Below are positions 56,142 through 64,000 of a stretch of 64,000 bases of DNA, piece by piece (the stretch's first letter is position 1; the number at the start of each line of letters is the position of its first letter). A program made the translations under genes and the position numbers. The DNA comes from Streptosporangium sandarakinum (GTDB lineage: Bacteria; Actinomycetota; Actinomycetes; Streptosporangiales; Streptosporangiaceae): contig NZ_JACCCO010000001.1 in assembly GCF_013409935.1 (NCBI RefSeq), forward strand, positions 3,038,001-3,102,000. The letters run 5' to 3'. The notes under the pieces are model-generated. The model saw only the letters and a program-made list of their open reading frames with translations. It did not search any database and was not told the DNA's origin.

Positions 56142-56948
56142 ATGATGAACCCATCACTGAAGATCCGGGGCATCCTCGCGGTGGCGACGCTCACGGCCGG
56201 TGTGACATGGCTGTCGACCGCTCCGGCCGGCGTGTCCTGGCTCGGGGCGGTCCCGGCCTCGGCCGCGGCCTGCCACGGCCCGGCGGTGTCCGGGCCCGAG
56301 GCGCCCGGGGAGGCTGAGACGCTCGGAGCGGGCGTCGCCGGGGCCGAGGCGCCGATGAGCGCGGAGCGGCTCGCGCGGATCGCCGGCCTGCCGGGTCTGT
56401 CGCAGGCGTCCGCCGTGGCCGGCTTCACCGACGCCGCGGGCGTCGCGGGGGGCGCGGACCTGTCCGCGTGTCCGGGGGGAACGGAGACGGAGGCGGCGGT
56501 CGCGGGGCACGCCGTGGAGCACATGGCCGCCGGGCCACTGCCCGCCGCGCCGGACCTGCCCGGCCTGCCGTCCACCCCGGACACCCGCTTCGACCGGGCA
56601 CCGGTCACGGTACGGCCGGCGCCGCCGGTCTCCACGGGCACCGGCACGACCGGCGCCACCGACCCGGCCGGCACCACCGACGCGCCGCTCGACGGCGCGG
56701 CGCTGCCCGGCGCGCAGGCGGGCACCGGCACCGGGGAGTCGCTCCCCGCCTCGGCCGGGGACACCGGCACCCAGGTCGGCGAGCTGCCCAGCGTGGTCGA
56801 GCGGGAGGTCGCGGTCATCGAGCGGGAGGTCACCACGACGGCGGAGGCGCCCGCGACGGACGGCGACGAACCCCAGGTCTCCGGGGAGGACGGCGACGCC
56901 TCCACCGCGGAGGAGACCGTCCTCGGCGGAGGCTTCCGGCTCCGGTAG
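56142..56948 (+). CDS. Secreted Ala/Gly/Thr-rich protein of unknown function
   Basis: This 268-aa protein has a signal peptide ending 'VPASAAAC' near residue 44. The mature part is low-complexity (GTGTTGATDPAG-type repeats) with two Cys near its N-terminus and the short duplication 'VVEREVAVIEREVTTTAE' near residue 230. No family is recognised. GGGGGAC lies four bases before ATG 56142. A 19-bp hairpin follows. Confidence 0.7.
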   Translation: MMNPSLKIRGILAVATLTAGVTWLSTAPAGVSWLGAVPASAAACHGPAVSGPEAPGEAETLGAGVAGAEAPMSAERLARIAGLPGLSQASAVAGFTDAAGVAGGADLSACPGGTETEAAVAGHAVEHMAAGPLPAAPDLPGLPSTPDTRFDRAPVTVRPAPPVSTGTGTTGATDPAGTTDAPLDGAALPGAQAGTGTGESLPASAGDTGTQVGELPSVVEREVAVIEREVTTTAEAPATDGDEPQVSGEDGDASTAEETVLGGGFRLR

Positions 56949-56966
56949 GGGCCATGCCCGGCCGCC

Positions 56967-57008
56967 GTGAGAAGGGCCGCGACCCGTGGGGGTCGCGGCC
57001 CTTCTCAC
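56967..57008. terminator. Strong bidirectional terminator
   Basis: GTGAGAAGGGCCGCGACCC (56967-56985) and its exact complement (56990-57008) form a perfect 19-bp stem with a GTGG loop between two convergent genes. It is the strongest hairpin in the window. Confidence 0.92.
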
Positions 57009-57009
57009 G

Positions 57010-57546
57010 TCAGCGGGAGGCGTCCAGCAGCGCGTCGAGGTCGTCCTCGGGCAGCCCGAGGTCCACCCGGATCCGGTAGCGGGTGCGCAGCAGCGCGGCG
57101 TGCTCCCCGCTGCCCTCCGCCGCCTGCCGGGCCCCGTCGGTGGCCCAGACGTGGGCCTCCCGCAGGTCGCCGTAGGCGACGAGGGTCTCGGCGACGGTGA
57201 GCGCGGTGGCCGGGGTGCAGCCGCCGAGCCGGATCGCCTCGATCACCTCGCGCGCCTCGTCGGGCCGTTCGAGCTCGAAGAGGGTGTCGGCGATCCCCGC
57301 CCGGGGATCGGCGCTCACCTCGCCGCCGTCGTCCACGGCCCGCTGGAAGCAGTCGAGGGCGTGGGCGGGCTGCCCGGCCTGCCGCCATTCCTCGCCGGCG
57401 AGCACGAGGATCGCCGCCCGCGAGACGTCCCCGGACACGTCGTCCTCGGCCAGCGCCTCCAGGCGCCGGGCGAGGTTCTCGTGATCGTCGGCCAGAAGTG
57501 CCTGTTCAAGCAACCGGTGCAGTTGCCCGTGTGTCACATACGCCAC
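57010..57546 (-). CDS. Tetratricopeptide-repeat-like protein
   Basis: This 178-aa all-helical protein has TPR-like helix pairs ('AGQPAHALDCFQRAVDDGGE', 'GIADTLFELERPDEAREVIE', 'VAETLVAYGDLREAHVWATD'). It is probably a protein-binding scaffold; the partner is unknown. GTG 57544-57546 is preferred because TACTCT (57558-57553) would start transcription right at it, giving a leaderless mRNA; the frame is open 13 codons further. Confidence 0.7.
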   Translation of the reverse strand: MAYVTHGQLHRLLEQALLADDHENLARRLEALAEDDVSGDVSRAAILVLAGEEWRQAGQPAHALDCFQRAVDDGGEVSADPRAGIADTLFELERPDEAREVIEAIRLGGCTPATALTVAETLVAYGDLREAHVWATDGARQAAEGSGEHAALLRTRYRIRVDLGLPEDDLDALLDASR

Positions 57547-57710
57547 ATCGCGAGAGTACCGAGCGGCGCTCGACTTCGCCCGCACAACGGCAGGTATTTG
57601 TTATGCCACCCTCTGTGCATCATTAATTACAGTCTGCGTATTTCTGGAGGAAAACGGGCATATGCCAGGCGATCCCGGCCCGAGAGGCGACCTCGTCCGA
57701 AGGAGCTGCG

Positions 57711-58175
57711 ATGGGCATGTCCAAGCAGACCACCTTCACGCTGACGTTCCTGCTCGGCCTCTCGGTGATCGTCCCGGGGTCCGCCGGATACCTCTCCGCC
57801 AGGATGGACGCGGTCGAACAGGCCCACCACAGACTCGTGGCGCTGGAGAACCGGCTGCGCGAGGAGCGGCTCATCACCCCGGCCCGCCAGGAGTCGTGGC
57901 TGCGGATGCTCGCCGCGCCGGCCCCCTGCCCCGTCATGGCACAGCCGCAGACCCGGCGGAGGGGCACGCCGATGCCCGCCGGGCTCATCCCGGCGCCGGT
58001 CGAGGCGCTGGATCCGGCGGCCATACCCCCCGGGACCGTCCCCGGCCGGGCGTTCTCCGGATCCGCGGCCCCGGGATTCAGCGGCGGGCACGCCGAGATA
58101 CGGCGCAGATCGGCCGGGCACGAGCACGGGCGCGAGCACGGCGACCGGCGGGACCGGGGACACCGCTCAGGATGA
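57711..58175 (+). CDS. Membrane-anchored hypothetical protein
   Basis: This 154-aa protein has one N-terminal helix ('TFTLTFLLGLSVIVPGSAGY'), a short coiled-coil-prone stretch ('DAVEQAHHRLVALENRLREE') and a Pro/Gly/His-rich C-terminus rich in His-Arg-Gly. No family is recognised. GGAG lies six bases before ATG 57711. Its tail overlaps the convergent TetR gene by 9 bp. Confidence 0.6.
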   Translation: MGMSKQTTFTLTFLLGLSVIVPGSAGYLSARMDAVEQAHHRLVALENRLREERLITPARQESWLRMLAAPAPCPVMAQPQTRRRGTPMPAGLIPAPVEALDPAAIPPGTVPGRAFSGSAAPGFSGGHAEIRRRSAGHEHGREHGDRRDRGHRSG

Positions 58176-58814
58176 GACCACCGCGAACTGGCGGTTGAGG
58201 TAGCCCCGGATCAGGCTCTTGGCCTCGGCCACGACCTGCGGGTCGCCGGCGGGGTCGCGCCGGAAGGCCAGCTTGAGCACCGCGTCGCCCGCCTCGACCC
58301 CGATCAGGATGCCCAGGTCGAGCTCCTCGCTGTCGGCCATGCCGTACTCCTGCAGGAGGAGGCCGCGCAGCCGGCCGGCGATCACCGCGTTGTTGTCCGA
58401 CGCCGGGTCGAGCAGGTTGAGGTCGACCACGTCGCCGAACCGCAGGGAGCGGAACCCCGGGACGGTCCGGTGCATCTCGACGTACTCGTCGATGATCGCG
58501 TCGACCGCGTCCCACCAGCAGGCGTACTCCTCCGACAGGAAGCGGTGGCCGATCCGGGAGATGAAACGCTCCACGTTGCGCCGGGTCACCGCCTGGGCGA
58601 TGGCCCGCTTGTCGGGGAAGAACTGGTAGACCGAGCCGATCGCGACCCCGGCGCGCTCGGCGATGCGGGTGGTGGTCAGCGCCTCGTAGCCGACCTCGTC
58701 GAGCAGGTCGGCGCAGGCGTCGAGCATCCTCTCGACACGTCTCGCGCTCCTCCGCTGGGCGGGCCGGCGGCGCAGCGGAGCCTCGCCGGGCTCCTCGGCA
58801 GGCAGGATGGACAT
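58167..58814 (-). CDS. TetR family transcriptional regulator
   Basis: This 215-aa TetR regulator has helix-turn-helix 'LTTTRIAERAGVAIGSVYQF' with 'FPDKRAIAQAVTRRN' at residues ~46-80 and a helical ligand domain. ATG 58812-58814 (MSILPAEE) fits the family; longer frames upstream lie in a non-coding gap. The regulated gene is not apparent; the neighbour upstream on the same strand is the CapA-like lipoprotein. Confidence 0.9.
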   Translation of the reverse strand: MSILPAEEPGEAPLRRRPAQRRSARRVERMLDACADLLDEVGYEALTTTRIAERAGVAIGSVYQFFPDKRAIAQAVTRRNVERFISRIGHRFLSEEYACWWDAVDAIIDEYVEMHRTVPGFRSLRFGDVVDLNLLDPASDNNAVIAGRLRGLLLQEYGMADSEELDLGILIGVEAGDAVLKLAFRRDPAGDPQVVAEAKSLIRGYLNRQFAVVSS

Positions 58815-58981
58815 CCCCCCATCTTGCCCTTCCGGCACCGCCGGGTCAGGCCGTATCGGCCAATCACCGGATTTCCCCGGCCGGCCTCCCCGCGCGCGCC
58901 CCGGACCCGCCGGTTTCCCGCGCGGCCGGGCTCCCGGCCTCCCACGCGGGAACCCTTCGCGGCCGCCGGTTCGCCGTACGG

Positions 58982-60097
58982 TCAGCTCTCCGTGGCGGAG
59001 CCGGGCCGGGTGGACAGGCCCGTGCAGCCGCGCAGCGCCTTCCAGTCGGTCAGGGCCTGCTGCCGGGCGACGCCGGTGAGCGGGACGGGGACGCCGCCCT
59101 GGATCGTGGCCGGGGTCCACTGCTCCTTCAGCACCTTGCGCCCCTGGATCGTCAGCGTGAGCACGCCGGTCCGGCCGGTCTGGGGACCCCAGTTGTAGAA
59201 GACGAAGTTGCCCATGCCGTAGTTGACGTAGGCGTTCTTGAGATATCCACCGCCGAGCAGGATGTGTGCGTGCCCGCCCACGATCACGTCGGCCCCGGCC
59301 GCGACCAGCTTGGGCGCCAGGGCGAGCTGTGCCTCGTTCGGGCACTTCTGCAGCTCGGTGCCCCAGTGGAGGTGGACGATCACCGTGTCGGAGGTACGGC
59401 GCGCCCTGCGCACCTCCTGGATCAGCCGGTCCTCCCGCTTGGCCGAGGCCAGGCCGCCCTTGGCGCCGAGCGCGGTCCAGGGCTGGATGAACTCGGCGTC
59501 CAGCACCTGGGTGGCGCCGATGACGGCGATCCGGTTGCCGTTCACGGTCGTCCGCCAGGGCTTGTACGCCTGGGCCTCGGTCGCGCCGACGCCGACGACC
59601 GGGAACCTCGCGCGCCTGATCGCGGCCAGCGAGTCGGTGAGGCCGCTCTCCATGTAGTCCATGCCGTGGTTGTTGGCCATGGAGGCGACGTCCACCCCGG
59701 CGGCCTTCAGCGCGGTCAGCGCCGAGGAGGGGGCGCGGAAGGTGAACTGCTTGCCCGGGGCGGGGGTGCCGCCGGTGGTGATCGCGGTCTCCAGGTTGAC
59801 CATCGCGATGTCGGACCGGCTGAGCACCTTGGCGATCGGGCCGAGCGCGGTCCGCGGGTTCGCGTCCAGCCGGGACCGCAGCACCCCTTCGAAGTGCACG
59901 TCACCGCCGAAGGAGATGGTGTACGGCCGGCGCTCGGGCTTGGGCCGGGCCGAGGAGGTGGGCTTCTCCACGACGTCCGGCGTCGATGTGGCGGGTTCCG
60001 GGGACGCCGACTGCGCCGCCGTACAGGCCGCGGAGAGCGCTGCGGCGACGACGAGGGCGGCGGCGGCCCCGAGTCGGCGGGGGAGGTAGGTGTCCAT
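58982..60097 (-). CDS. CapA family lipoprotein (PGA_cap fold)
   Basis: This 371-aa lipoprotein (lipobox 'LSAACTA' near residue 26) has a metallophosphatase-like CapA domain: 'SFGGDVHFEGVLRSRL' near 65, 'VASMANNHGMDYMESG' near 145, 'VIVHLHWGTEL' near 235, and 'VIVGGHAHILLGGGYLKN' near 270. CapA proteins occur in poly-glutamate capsule synthesis but also widely without capB/capC, as here, so the activity is uncertain. ATG 60095-60097 is chosen for the signal peptide. Confidence 0.85.
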   Translation of the reverse strand: MDTYLPRRLGAAAALVVAAALSAACTAAQSASPEPATSTPDVVEKPTSSARPKPERRPYTISFGGDVHFEGVLRSRLDANPRTALGPIAKVLSRSDIAMVNLETAITTGGTPAPGKQFTFRAPSSALTALKAAGVDVASMANNHGMDYMESGLTDSLAAIRRARFPVVGVGATEAQAYKPWRTTVNGNRIAVIGATQVLDAEFIQPWTALGAKGGLASAKREDRLIQEVRRARRTSDTVIVHLHWGTELQKCPNEAQLALAPKLVAAGADVIVGGHAHILLGGGYLKNAYVNYGMGNFVFYNWGPQTGRTGVLTLTIQGRKVLKEQWTPATIQGGVPVPLTGVARQQALTDWKALRGCTGLSTRPGSATES

Positions 60098-60187
60098 CGG
60101 TATCCGAGGATGCCACCTCAGAGGGCACATCCGGCACAACCCGGCCGATGGAGTGTCATCTCCTCAAAACTGGTATAGCTCAAATAC

Positions 60188-60216
60188 TTGAATGATTCCT
60201 GTTTGGGACATAGCGT
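60188..60216 (+). promoter_or_regulatory. Promoter of the fur-katA pair (leaderless)
   Basis: TTGAAT (60188-60193), a 17-bp spacer and TAGCGT (60211-60216) place the start at about 60223-60224, directly on the GTG of the Fur-family gene. TCAA-ATAC-TTGA at the -35 (60180-60191) is a plausible operator for autoregulation. Confidence 0.65.
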
Positions 60217-60223
60217 GTGTCTC

Positions 60224-60643
60224 GTGGACGACAGGGACCGGCTCCGCCGGGCGGGACTGCGGGTGACCGCGGCCCGCCTGGCGATCATGCAGACCGTGCG
60301 AGACGGCGACCATCTCGACGTGGACGCCATCCATCGGGGCGTGCGGGAGCGGGTCGGTCAGGTCTCCCTGCAGGCCGTCTACGACTCCCTGCACTCCATG
60401 CAGCGCGGCGGGCTCCTGCGGAGGATCGAGCCTCCCGGCAGCCCCGCCCGGTACGAGACGCGGGTGGGCGACAACCACCACCATCTCGTCTGCAGAGAGT
60501 GCGGAAGGGTCACCGACGTCGACTGCGCCGTCGGGCACGCCCCGTGCATGGCCCCCGTCTCCGACGCCGGATACCTGGTGGACGAGGCGGACGTCATCTA
60601 CTGGGGCGTGTGTCCCGCCTGCCGTCCCGTTGAGGCTCGCTGA
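60224..60643 (+). CDS. Fur family peroxide-responsive repressor (CatR/FurA type)
   Basis: This 139-aa Fur-family protein has the winged helix 'GLRVTAARLAIMQTVRDGDH' with 'VSLQAVYDSLHSMQRGGLLR' and the metal/Cys sites 'NHHHLVCRECGRVTDVDC' and 'WGVCPACRPVE'. It lies 21 bp upstream of katA, the pairing of CatR-catA in Streptomyces and FurA-katG in mycobacteria, so it probably releases katA on peroxide oxidation. GTG 60224 is chosen from the promoter; the frame opens 12 codons earlier. Confidence 0.9.
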   Translation: MDDRDRLRRAGLRVTAARLAIMQTVRDGDHLDVDAIHRGVRERVGQVSLQAVYDSLHSMQRGGLLRRIEPPGSPARYETRVGDNHHHLVCRECGRVTDVDCAVGHAPCMAPVSDAGYLVDEADVIYWGVCPACRPVEAR

Positions 60644-60664
60644 AGAAGATCCGGAGGACTGTTC

Positions 60665-62113
60665 ATGAGCACCAGGCCCACCACCACCGACGCAGGCATC
60701 CCCGCGCCGAGCGACGAGCACTCCCTTTCGGTAGGCCCGAACGGACCCCTGCTGCTGCAGGACCACTACCTGATCCAGAAGATGGCGCACTTCAACCGGG
60801 AGCGGGTGCCGGAGCGGGTGGTGCACGCCAAGGGCGGCGGCGCCCACGGCATCCTGCAGATCACCGAGGACGTCAGCCAGTTCACCAAGGCCGGCCTGTT
60901 CGCCAAGGGCAAGGAGACCCCGCTCTTCCTGCGCTTCTCCTCCGTGGCCGGCGAGCTGGGCAGCCCCGACACCCAGCGTGACCCGCGCGGCTTCGCGATC
61001 AAGTTCTACACTGAGCAGGGCAACTACGACATCGTCGGCAACAACACGCCGATCTTCTTCATCCGCGACCCGCAGAAGTTCTCCGACTTCATCCACAGCC
61101 AGAAGCGCCGCGCCGACACCAACCTGCGCGACCACAACATGCAGTGGGACTTCTGGACGCTCTCCCCGGAGAGCGCCCACCAGGTCACGTTCCTGATGAC
61201 CGACCGCGGCACCCCGGCGTCCTGGCGCCACATGCACGGCTTCGGCTCGCACACCTTCCTGTGGTACAACGCCGGCGGCGAGAAGTTCTGGGTCAAGTAT
61301 CACTTCAAGACCGACCAGGGCATCAAGAACTTCACCGACGCCGAGGCCGGCGCGGTCATCGCGCAGGACGCCGACCACCACATCCGCGACCTGCACACCG
61401 CGATCAAGAACGGTGACCACCCGTCCTGGACGGTGAACGTGCAGATCATGCCGTTCGAGGACGCGGCCGACTACCGCTTCAACCCGTTCGACCTGACCAA
61501 GGTGTGGCCGCACGCCGACTACCCCGAGATCACGATCGGCCGGTTCGTCCTGAACCGCAACCCGGAGAACTACTTCGCCGAGGTGGAGCAGGCCGGGTTC
61601 GAGCCCGCCAACCTGGTGCCGGGCATCGGCCCGTCCCCGGACAAGATGCTCCAGGGGCGGCTGTTCTCCTACCCTGACGCCCACCGCTACCGCATCGGCG
61701 CCAACTACCTCCAGCTGCCGATCAACCGGCCACTGTCGCCCGTCCACAGCTACAACAAAGACGGCCAGATGGCCTTCGTCAACCCCGCCGACCCGGTCTA
61801 CGCCCCCAACACCGTGGGCGGCCCCGCGGCCGACCCGTCGCTGTACGAGGGTGAGAACTACCAGGTGACCGGGGAGATCATCCGTTCCGCCTACGCCCTG
61901 CACCGCGAGGACGACAACTTCGTCCAGCCCCGCGCGCTGTGGGAGAACGTCCTGTCCGAGACCGACCGGGCCCACCTGGTGAGCAACGTGGTCGGCCACG
62001 CCTCGGCCCCCGAGGTCACCGCGGACATGAAGAAGCGCGTCGTGGAGTACTGGACCAACATCCACAAGGACCTCGGCCAGAGCGTCGCCCAGGGTCTCGG
62101 CGTCGGCGTCTGA
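60665..62113 (+). CDS. katA: Monofunctional haem catalase
   Basis: This 482-aa catalase breaks down hydrogen peroxide. The distal His is in 'ERVVHAKGGGAHGILQITED' near residue 57, the distal Asn in 'DIVGNNTPIFFIRDP' near 130, and the haem-ligand Tyr in 'GRLFSYPDAHRYRIG' near 340. The length suits small-subunit catalases. It follows the Fur-family gene by 21 bp; hairpin-rich repeats fill the next 580 bp. Confidence 0.97.
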   Translation: MSTRPTTTDAGIPAPSDEHSLSVGPNGPLLLQDHYLIQKMAHFNRERVPERVVHAKGGGAHGILQITEDVSQFTKAGLFAKGKETPLFLRFSSVAGELGSPDTQRDPRGFAIKFYTEQGNYDIVGNNTPIFFIRDPQKFSDFIHSQKRRADTNLRDHNMQWDFWTLSPESAHQVTFLMTDRGTPASWRHMHGFGSHTFLWYNAGGEKFWVKYHFKTDQGIKNFTDAEAGAVIAQDADHHIRDLHTAIKNGDHPSWTVNVQIMPFEDAADYRFNPFDLTKVWPHADYPEITIGRFVLNRNPENYFAEVEQAGFEPANLVPGIGPSPDKMLQGRLFSYPDAHRYRIGANYLQLPINRPLSPVHSYNKDGQMAFVNPADPVYAPNTVGGPAADPSLYEGENYQVTGEIIRSAYALHREDDNFVQPRALWENVLSETDRAHLVSNVVGHASAPEVTADMKKRVVEYWTNIHKDLGQSVAQGLGVGV

Positions 62114-62122
62114 CCCGGCGCA

Positions 62123-62250
62123 CCGGGAAAAGCCCGGAACCGCCTGATCCGACGTGCCCGGGAAACCCCGGAACCGTCTGATCCGGAATGCCCGGGACGA
62201 CCGGCCCGACGCGCCCGGGAAAGCCCGGAACGACCGGTCCGCGCGGCCCG
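62123..62250. repeat. Degenerate 35-bp tandem repeat after katA
   Basis: Four imperfect units begin CCGGGAAA and contain CCCGG(AAC), two of them followed by a CTGATCCG box. Each can fold as CCGGG-N4/5-CCCGG, so the array may serve as a multi-hairpin terminator for katA. No gene is seen. Confidence 0.65.
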
Positions 62251-62308
62251 CACCCTCTCACCGGGGTGCGGGCCGCCGCCGTCTCCGGACGTCCGTACGG
62301 CAGTGCCC

Positions 62309-62596
62309 ATGGCGACACTTCGTGTCGCGGCTCGGGGGCTCAGACCCGGTGCCTTCCCTCGCTGTGCTCATGGCGACACTTCGTGTCGCGGCTCGGGGGC
62401 TCAAGCCCGGCGTCTTCCCTCGTCGTTCGCTCGCTGCGCTCGCTCTCTCCTCAGTCCAGACACCGGCGCCCCCTCACGGGCCCATGGCGACACTTCGTGT
62501 CGCGGCTCGGGGGCTCAAGCCCGGCGTCTTCCCTCGTCGTTCGCTCGCTGCGCTCGCTCTCTCCTCGGTCCAGACACCGGCGCCCCCTCGCGGTAC
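62309..62596. repeat. Three copies of a 114-bp hairpin repeat
   Basis: Copies start at 62309 (61 bp, shortened), 62370 (114 bp) and 62484 (about 113 bp); the last two are nearly identical. Each begins ATGGCGACACTTCGTGTCGC, which holds GCGACAC-TTC-GTGTCGC, then GGGC-TCAA-GCCC, then a CGCTCGCTGCGCTCGC stretch. Frames through it are open but lack ribosome sites. Function unknown. Confidence 0.85.
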
Positions 62597-62691
62597 CCGG
62601 ACGGCTGGGACGGTGTGATCCGAGCGTCCGGGGCGGCGCGATCCGATGATCGTTCGGAAAAGCGGGATCCGCGCGCATTAGGCTTACGCGC

Positions 62692-63297
62692 GTGACCACC
62701 CCTCCAGAACAGGACCGTCTGCACGCTCAGCTCGCCTTCGCCATGGAGATCGACAAGCTCAGACGCATCGTGCGCCGCAACACCCTGATGGACGGGTCGC
62801 GGCGAGAGAACGACGCCGAGCACTCGTGGTACGTGGGCATGCTGGCGATGGTGCTGGCCGAGCACGCCCCGCCGGGCATCGATCTGGACAGAGTCGTCGC
62901 GATGCTGCTCGTCCACGACATCGTCGAGATCGACGCCGGAGACACCTTCGTCTACGACGCCTCCGCCGTGGAGGCCCAGGCCGGCCTGGAGCGCAAGGCC
63001 GCCGACCGGATCTTCGGGTTACTCCCGGACGACCAGGCCACGCGACTGCGGGCGCTGTGGGACGAGTTCGAGGAGCGCGAGACCCCGGAGGCCAGGTTCG
63101 CCAGGGCCCTCGACCGGATCGCCCCGATCCTGGCCAACCACCACAACGAGGGCGGCACCTGGTCGCTGTACAAGGTGACCGCGGAGCAGGTGCTGGAGAA
63201 GGTGAAGATCATCGAGGAGGGCTCGCCCACACTCGGCGCCTACGCCACGGAGATCGTCGAGCTCTCGGTCAGCCGGGGACATTTGGCGCGTGCATAA
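62692..63297 (+). CDS. HD domain hydrolase (YfbR/HDDC2-like)
   Basis: This 201-aa HD-domain protein has 'ENDAEHSWYVGMLAMVLAEH' (first metal His), 'AMLLVHDIVEIDAGDTFVYD' (HD pair with ExxAGD-like motif) and 'ALDRIAPILANHHNEGGTW' (Asp/His), as in 5'-deoxynucleotidases of the YfbR/HDDC2 group. It probably dephosphorylates nucleoside monophosphates. GTG 62692 lies about eight bases after a TAGGCT -10 candidate, so the mRNA may be leaderless. Confidence 0.85.
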   Translation: MTTPPEQDRLHAQLAFAMEIDKLRRIVRRNTLMDGSRRENDAEHSWYVGMLAMVLAEHAPPGIDLDRVVAMLLVHDIVEIDAGDTFVYDASAVEAQAGLERKAADRIFGLLPDDQATRLRALWDEFEERETPEARFARALDRIAPILANHHNEGGTWSLYKVTAEQVLEKVKIIEEGSPTLGAYATEIVELSVSRGHLARA

Positions 63298-63341
63298 CAC
63301 CGTTCCCGGGTAGGTCCCTATCGCTTGGAAAGGGGACGATC

Positions 63342-64000
63342 GTGAAGGAAAACGTTAAAACGAATCGCCAGAGCTTCCGCAAGCTCGTTCCGCCCGTCGA
63401 CCTCGTCGGCAACGTGGAGCGCTCGACGAAGCTGGACCGCCCGATCCAGGCGGTGTCCAAGGCGGTACGGCGGCGGCTCGGCCCCGGGTTCCTGCGCGAC
63501 CTGCTGCACGGAGTTCCCACCGGCAAGCCCCTCCACCCGCCGCTCACCGACGTCACCCTGGGCTGCTGGATATCGGCGTCGCTGCTCGACGTGACCGACG
63601 TCGACCCCCGGGCCTCCCGGACGCTGATCGCGGCGGGCCTCGCGGCGTCCGTTCCCACGGCCGCGTCCGGGATCACCGACTGGTCGGCGCTCCACCGCGA
63701 GCAGCAGCGGGTCGGGTTCGTGCACGCGCTGGCCAACGTGGCCGCCCTGACCCTCTACGCCGGCTCCCTGCTGCTGCGTGTGCGGGGCGACGAACGGCGC
63801 GGCCGGATGCTGTCGTTCGCCGGACTGGCCGTCGGCGGCTTGGGCGCCTACCTCGGCGGCCACATGTCGTACCGGCAGGCGGCCGGGGCCAACCACGCCG
63901 TGTCGGTCTCCCACCTGGTCCCGCTGGGCTGGCATGACCTGTGCGAGCTCAAGGACCTGCCGGACGGCCGCCCGGTGACCCGGCGGCTGGGCTACATCGA
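63342..64000 (+). CDS. DUF2231/Rieske-type membrane protein (cut by window edge)
   Basis: The visible 219 residues start MKENVKTNRQSFRKLVPPVD (GTG 63342, AAAGGGGAC upstream). They include a DUF2231-like membrane part: 'HPPLTDVTLGCWISASLLDV' near residue 67, a helix 'VHALANVAALTLYAGSLLLR' near 127, and 'GGLGAYLGGHMSYRQ' near 165. The last residues 'GWHDLCELKDLPDGRPVTRR' look like the first strands of a Rieske [2Fe-2S] domain whose cysteines would lie beyond the edge. It is probably a membrane redox protein. Confidence 0.75.
   Translation, partial: MKENVKTNRQSFRKLVPPVDLVGNVERSTKLDRPIQAVSKAVRRRLGPGFLRDLLHGVPTGKPLHPPLTDVTLGCWISASLLDVTDVDPRASRTLIAAGLAASVPTAASGITDWSALHREQQRVGFVHALANVAALTLYAGSLLLRVRGDERRGRMLSFAGLAVGGLGAYLGGHMSYRQAAGANHAVSVSHLVPLGWHDLCELKDLPDGRPVTRRLGYI

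Noticed and set aside
53261-56905. 1214-codon open frame on the minus strand opposite clpB
   Set aside because: It is the antisense shadow of clpB; high GC removes stop codons from the opposite strand. It has no start signals or protein family.
62303-62695. 130-codon frame through the 114-bp repeats
   Set aside because: Arg/Ser/Leu-rich translation of a DNA repeat; all three plus-strand frames are open and none has a Shine-Dalgarno.

Overview
The window is chromosomal DNA of a high-GC, filamentous, sporulating actinomycete, most probably of the Streptosporangiales (Streptosporangiaceae-like). The evidence is the GC-rich third codon positions throughout, many GTG starts and leaderless genes, the developmental regulators BldC and BldN with its anti-sigma factor RsbN, the actinobacterial ribosomal mini-protein bS22, and gene neighbourhoods matching those around hemA-hemB, ccsA-hemL and proC in mycobacteria and the rex-hem-bldN region of Streptomyces. 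Genus assignment is inference.

Region by region: 1-7.6 kb is a minus-strand respiratory operon, menaquinone reductase (menJ) then nuoA-B-C-D-E-F-G, with nuoG running off the left edge and menG (menaquinone methyltransferase) upstream. A near-perfect Rex operator precedes menJ. 7.6-11.5 kb holds a secreted delta-60-repeat protein, bldC, a putative zinc metallopeptidase with a small partner, and a PLD_N membrane protein. 11.6-16.5 kb is the system II cytochrome c maturation set (ccsB, resB, ccdA, TlpA-like thioredoxin, histidine phosphatase). 16.7-23.8 kb has a divergent LysR/EamA pair, a MarR/SnoaL pair, hemL, a broken Uma2 gene and a TerC-family transporter behind a manganese (yybP-ykoY) riboswitch. 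Two inverted copies of an undescribed 352-bp element flank the hemL part of this stretch.

23.9-28.7 kb is a lower-GC accessory island: a SARP regulator broken by one stop codon, a 70-residue secreted Trp/Cys-rich peptide, and an ABC ATPase with two membrane partners. 28.7-36 kb is a stand-alone prim-pol-like protein, then the haem operon rex-hemA-hemC-hemD(cobA)-hemB (transcribed right to left) with a second Rex operator, then a glutaredoxin-like protein. 36-43 kb contains a membrane/ABM-domain fusion, bldN-rsbN, a HAD phosphatase, an acyltransferase/epimerase pair, bS22 and a small HTH protein. 43-49 kb has a phosphatase with a repeat-expanded N-terminus, an acuC gene with a frameshift, proC, a lipoprotein, and a sigma/CU044_5270 pair.

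49.2-56 kb is the HspR-controlled heat-shock block dnaK-grpE-dnaJ-hspR-clpB. 56-64 kb contains secreted and membrane proteins, a TetR regulator, a CapA-like lipoprotein, a Fur-family regulator with katA, a repeat-filled gap, an HD hydrolase and a truncated DUF2231/Rieske gene.

The unifying theme is respiration: NADH dehydrogenase, menaquinone, haem and cytochrome c maturation lie within 35 kb. Rex is encoded here, and its operators precede both its own haem operon and the menJ-nuo operon, so NADH/NAD+ state can plausibly coordinate both. The least explained parts are the 352-bp inverted repeat pair, the SARP/peptide/ABC island, the metallopeptidase pair and the katA-downstream repeats.
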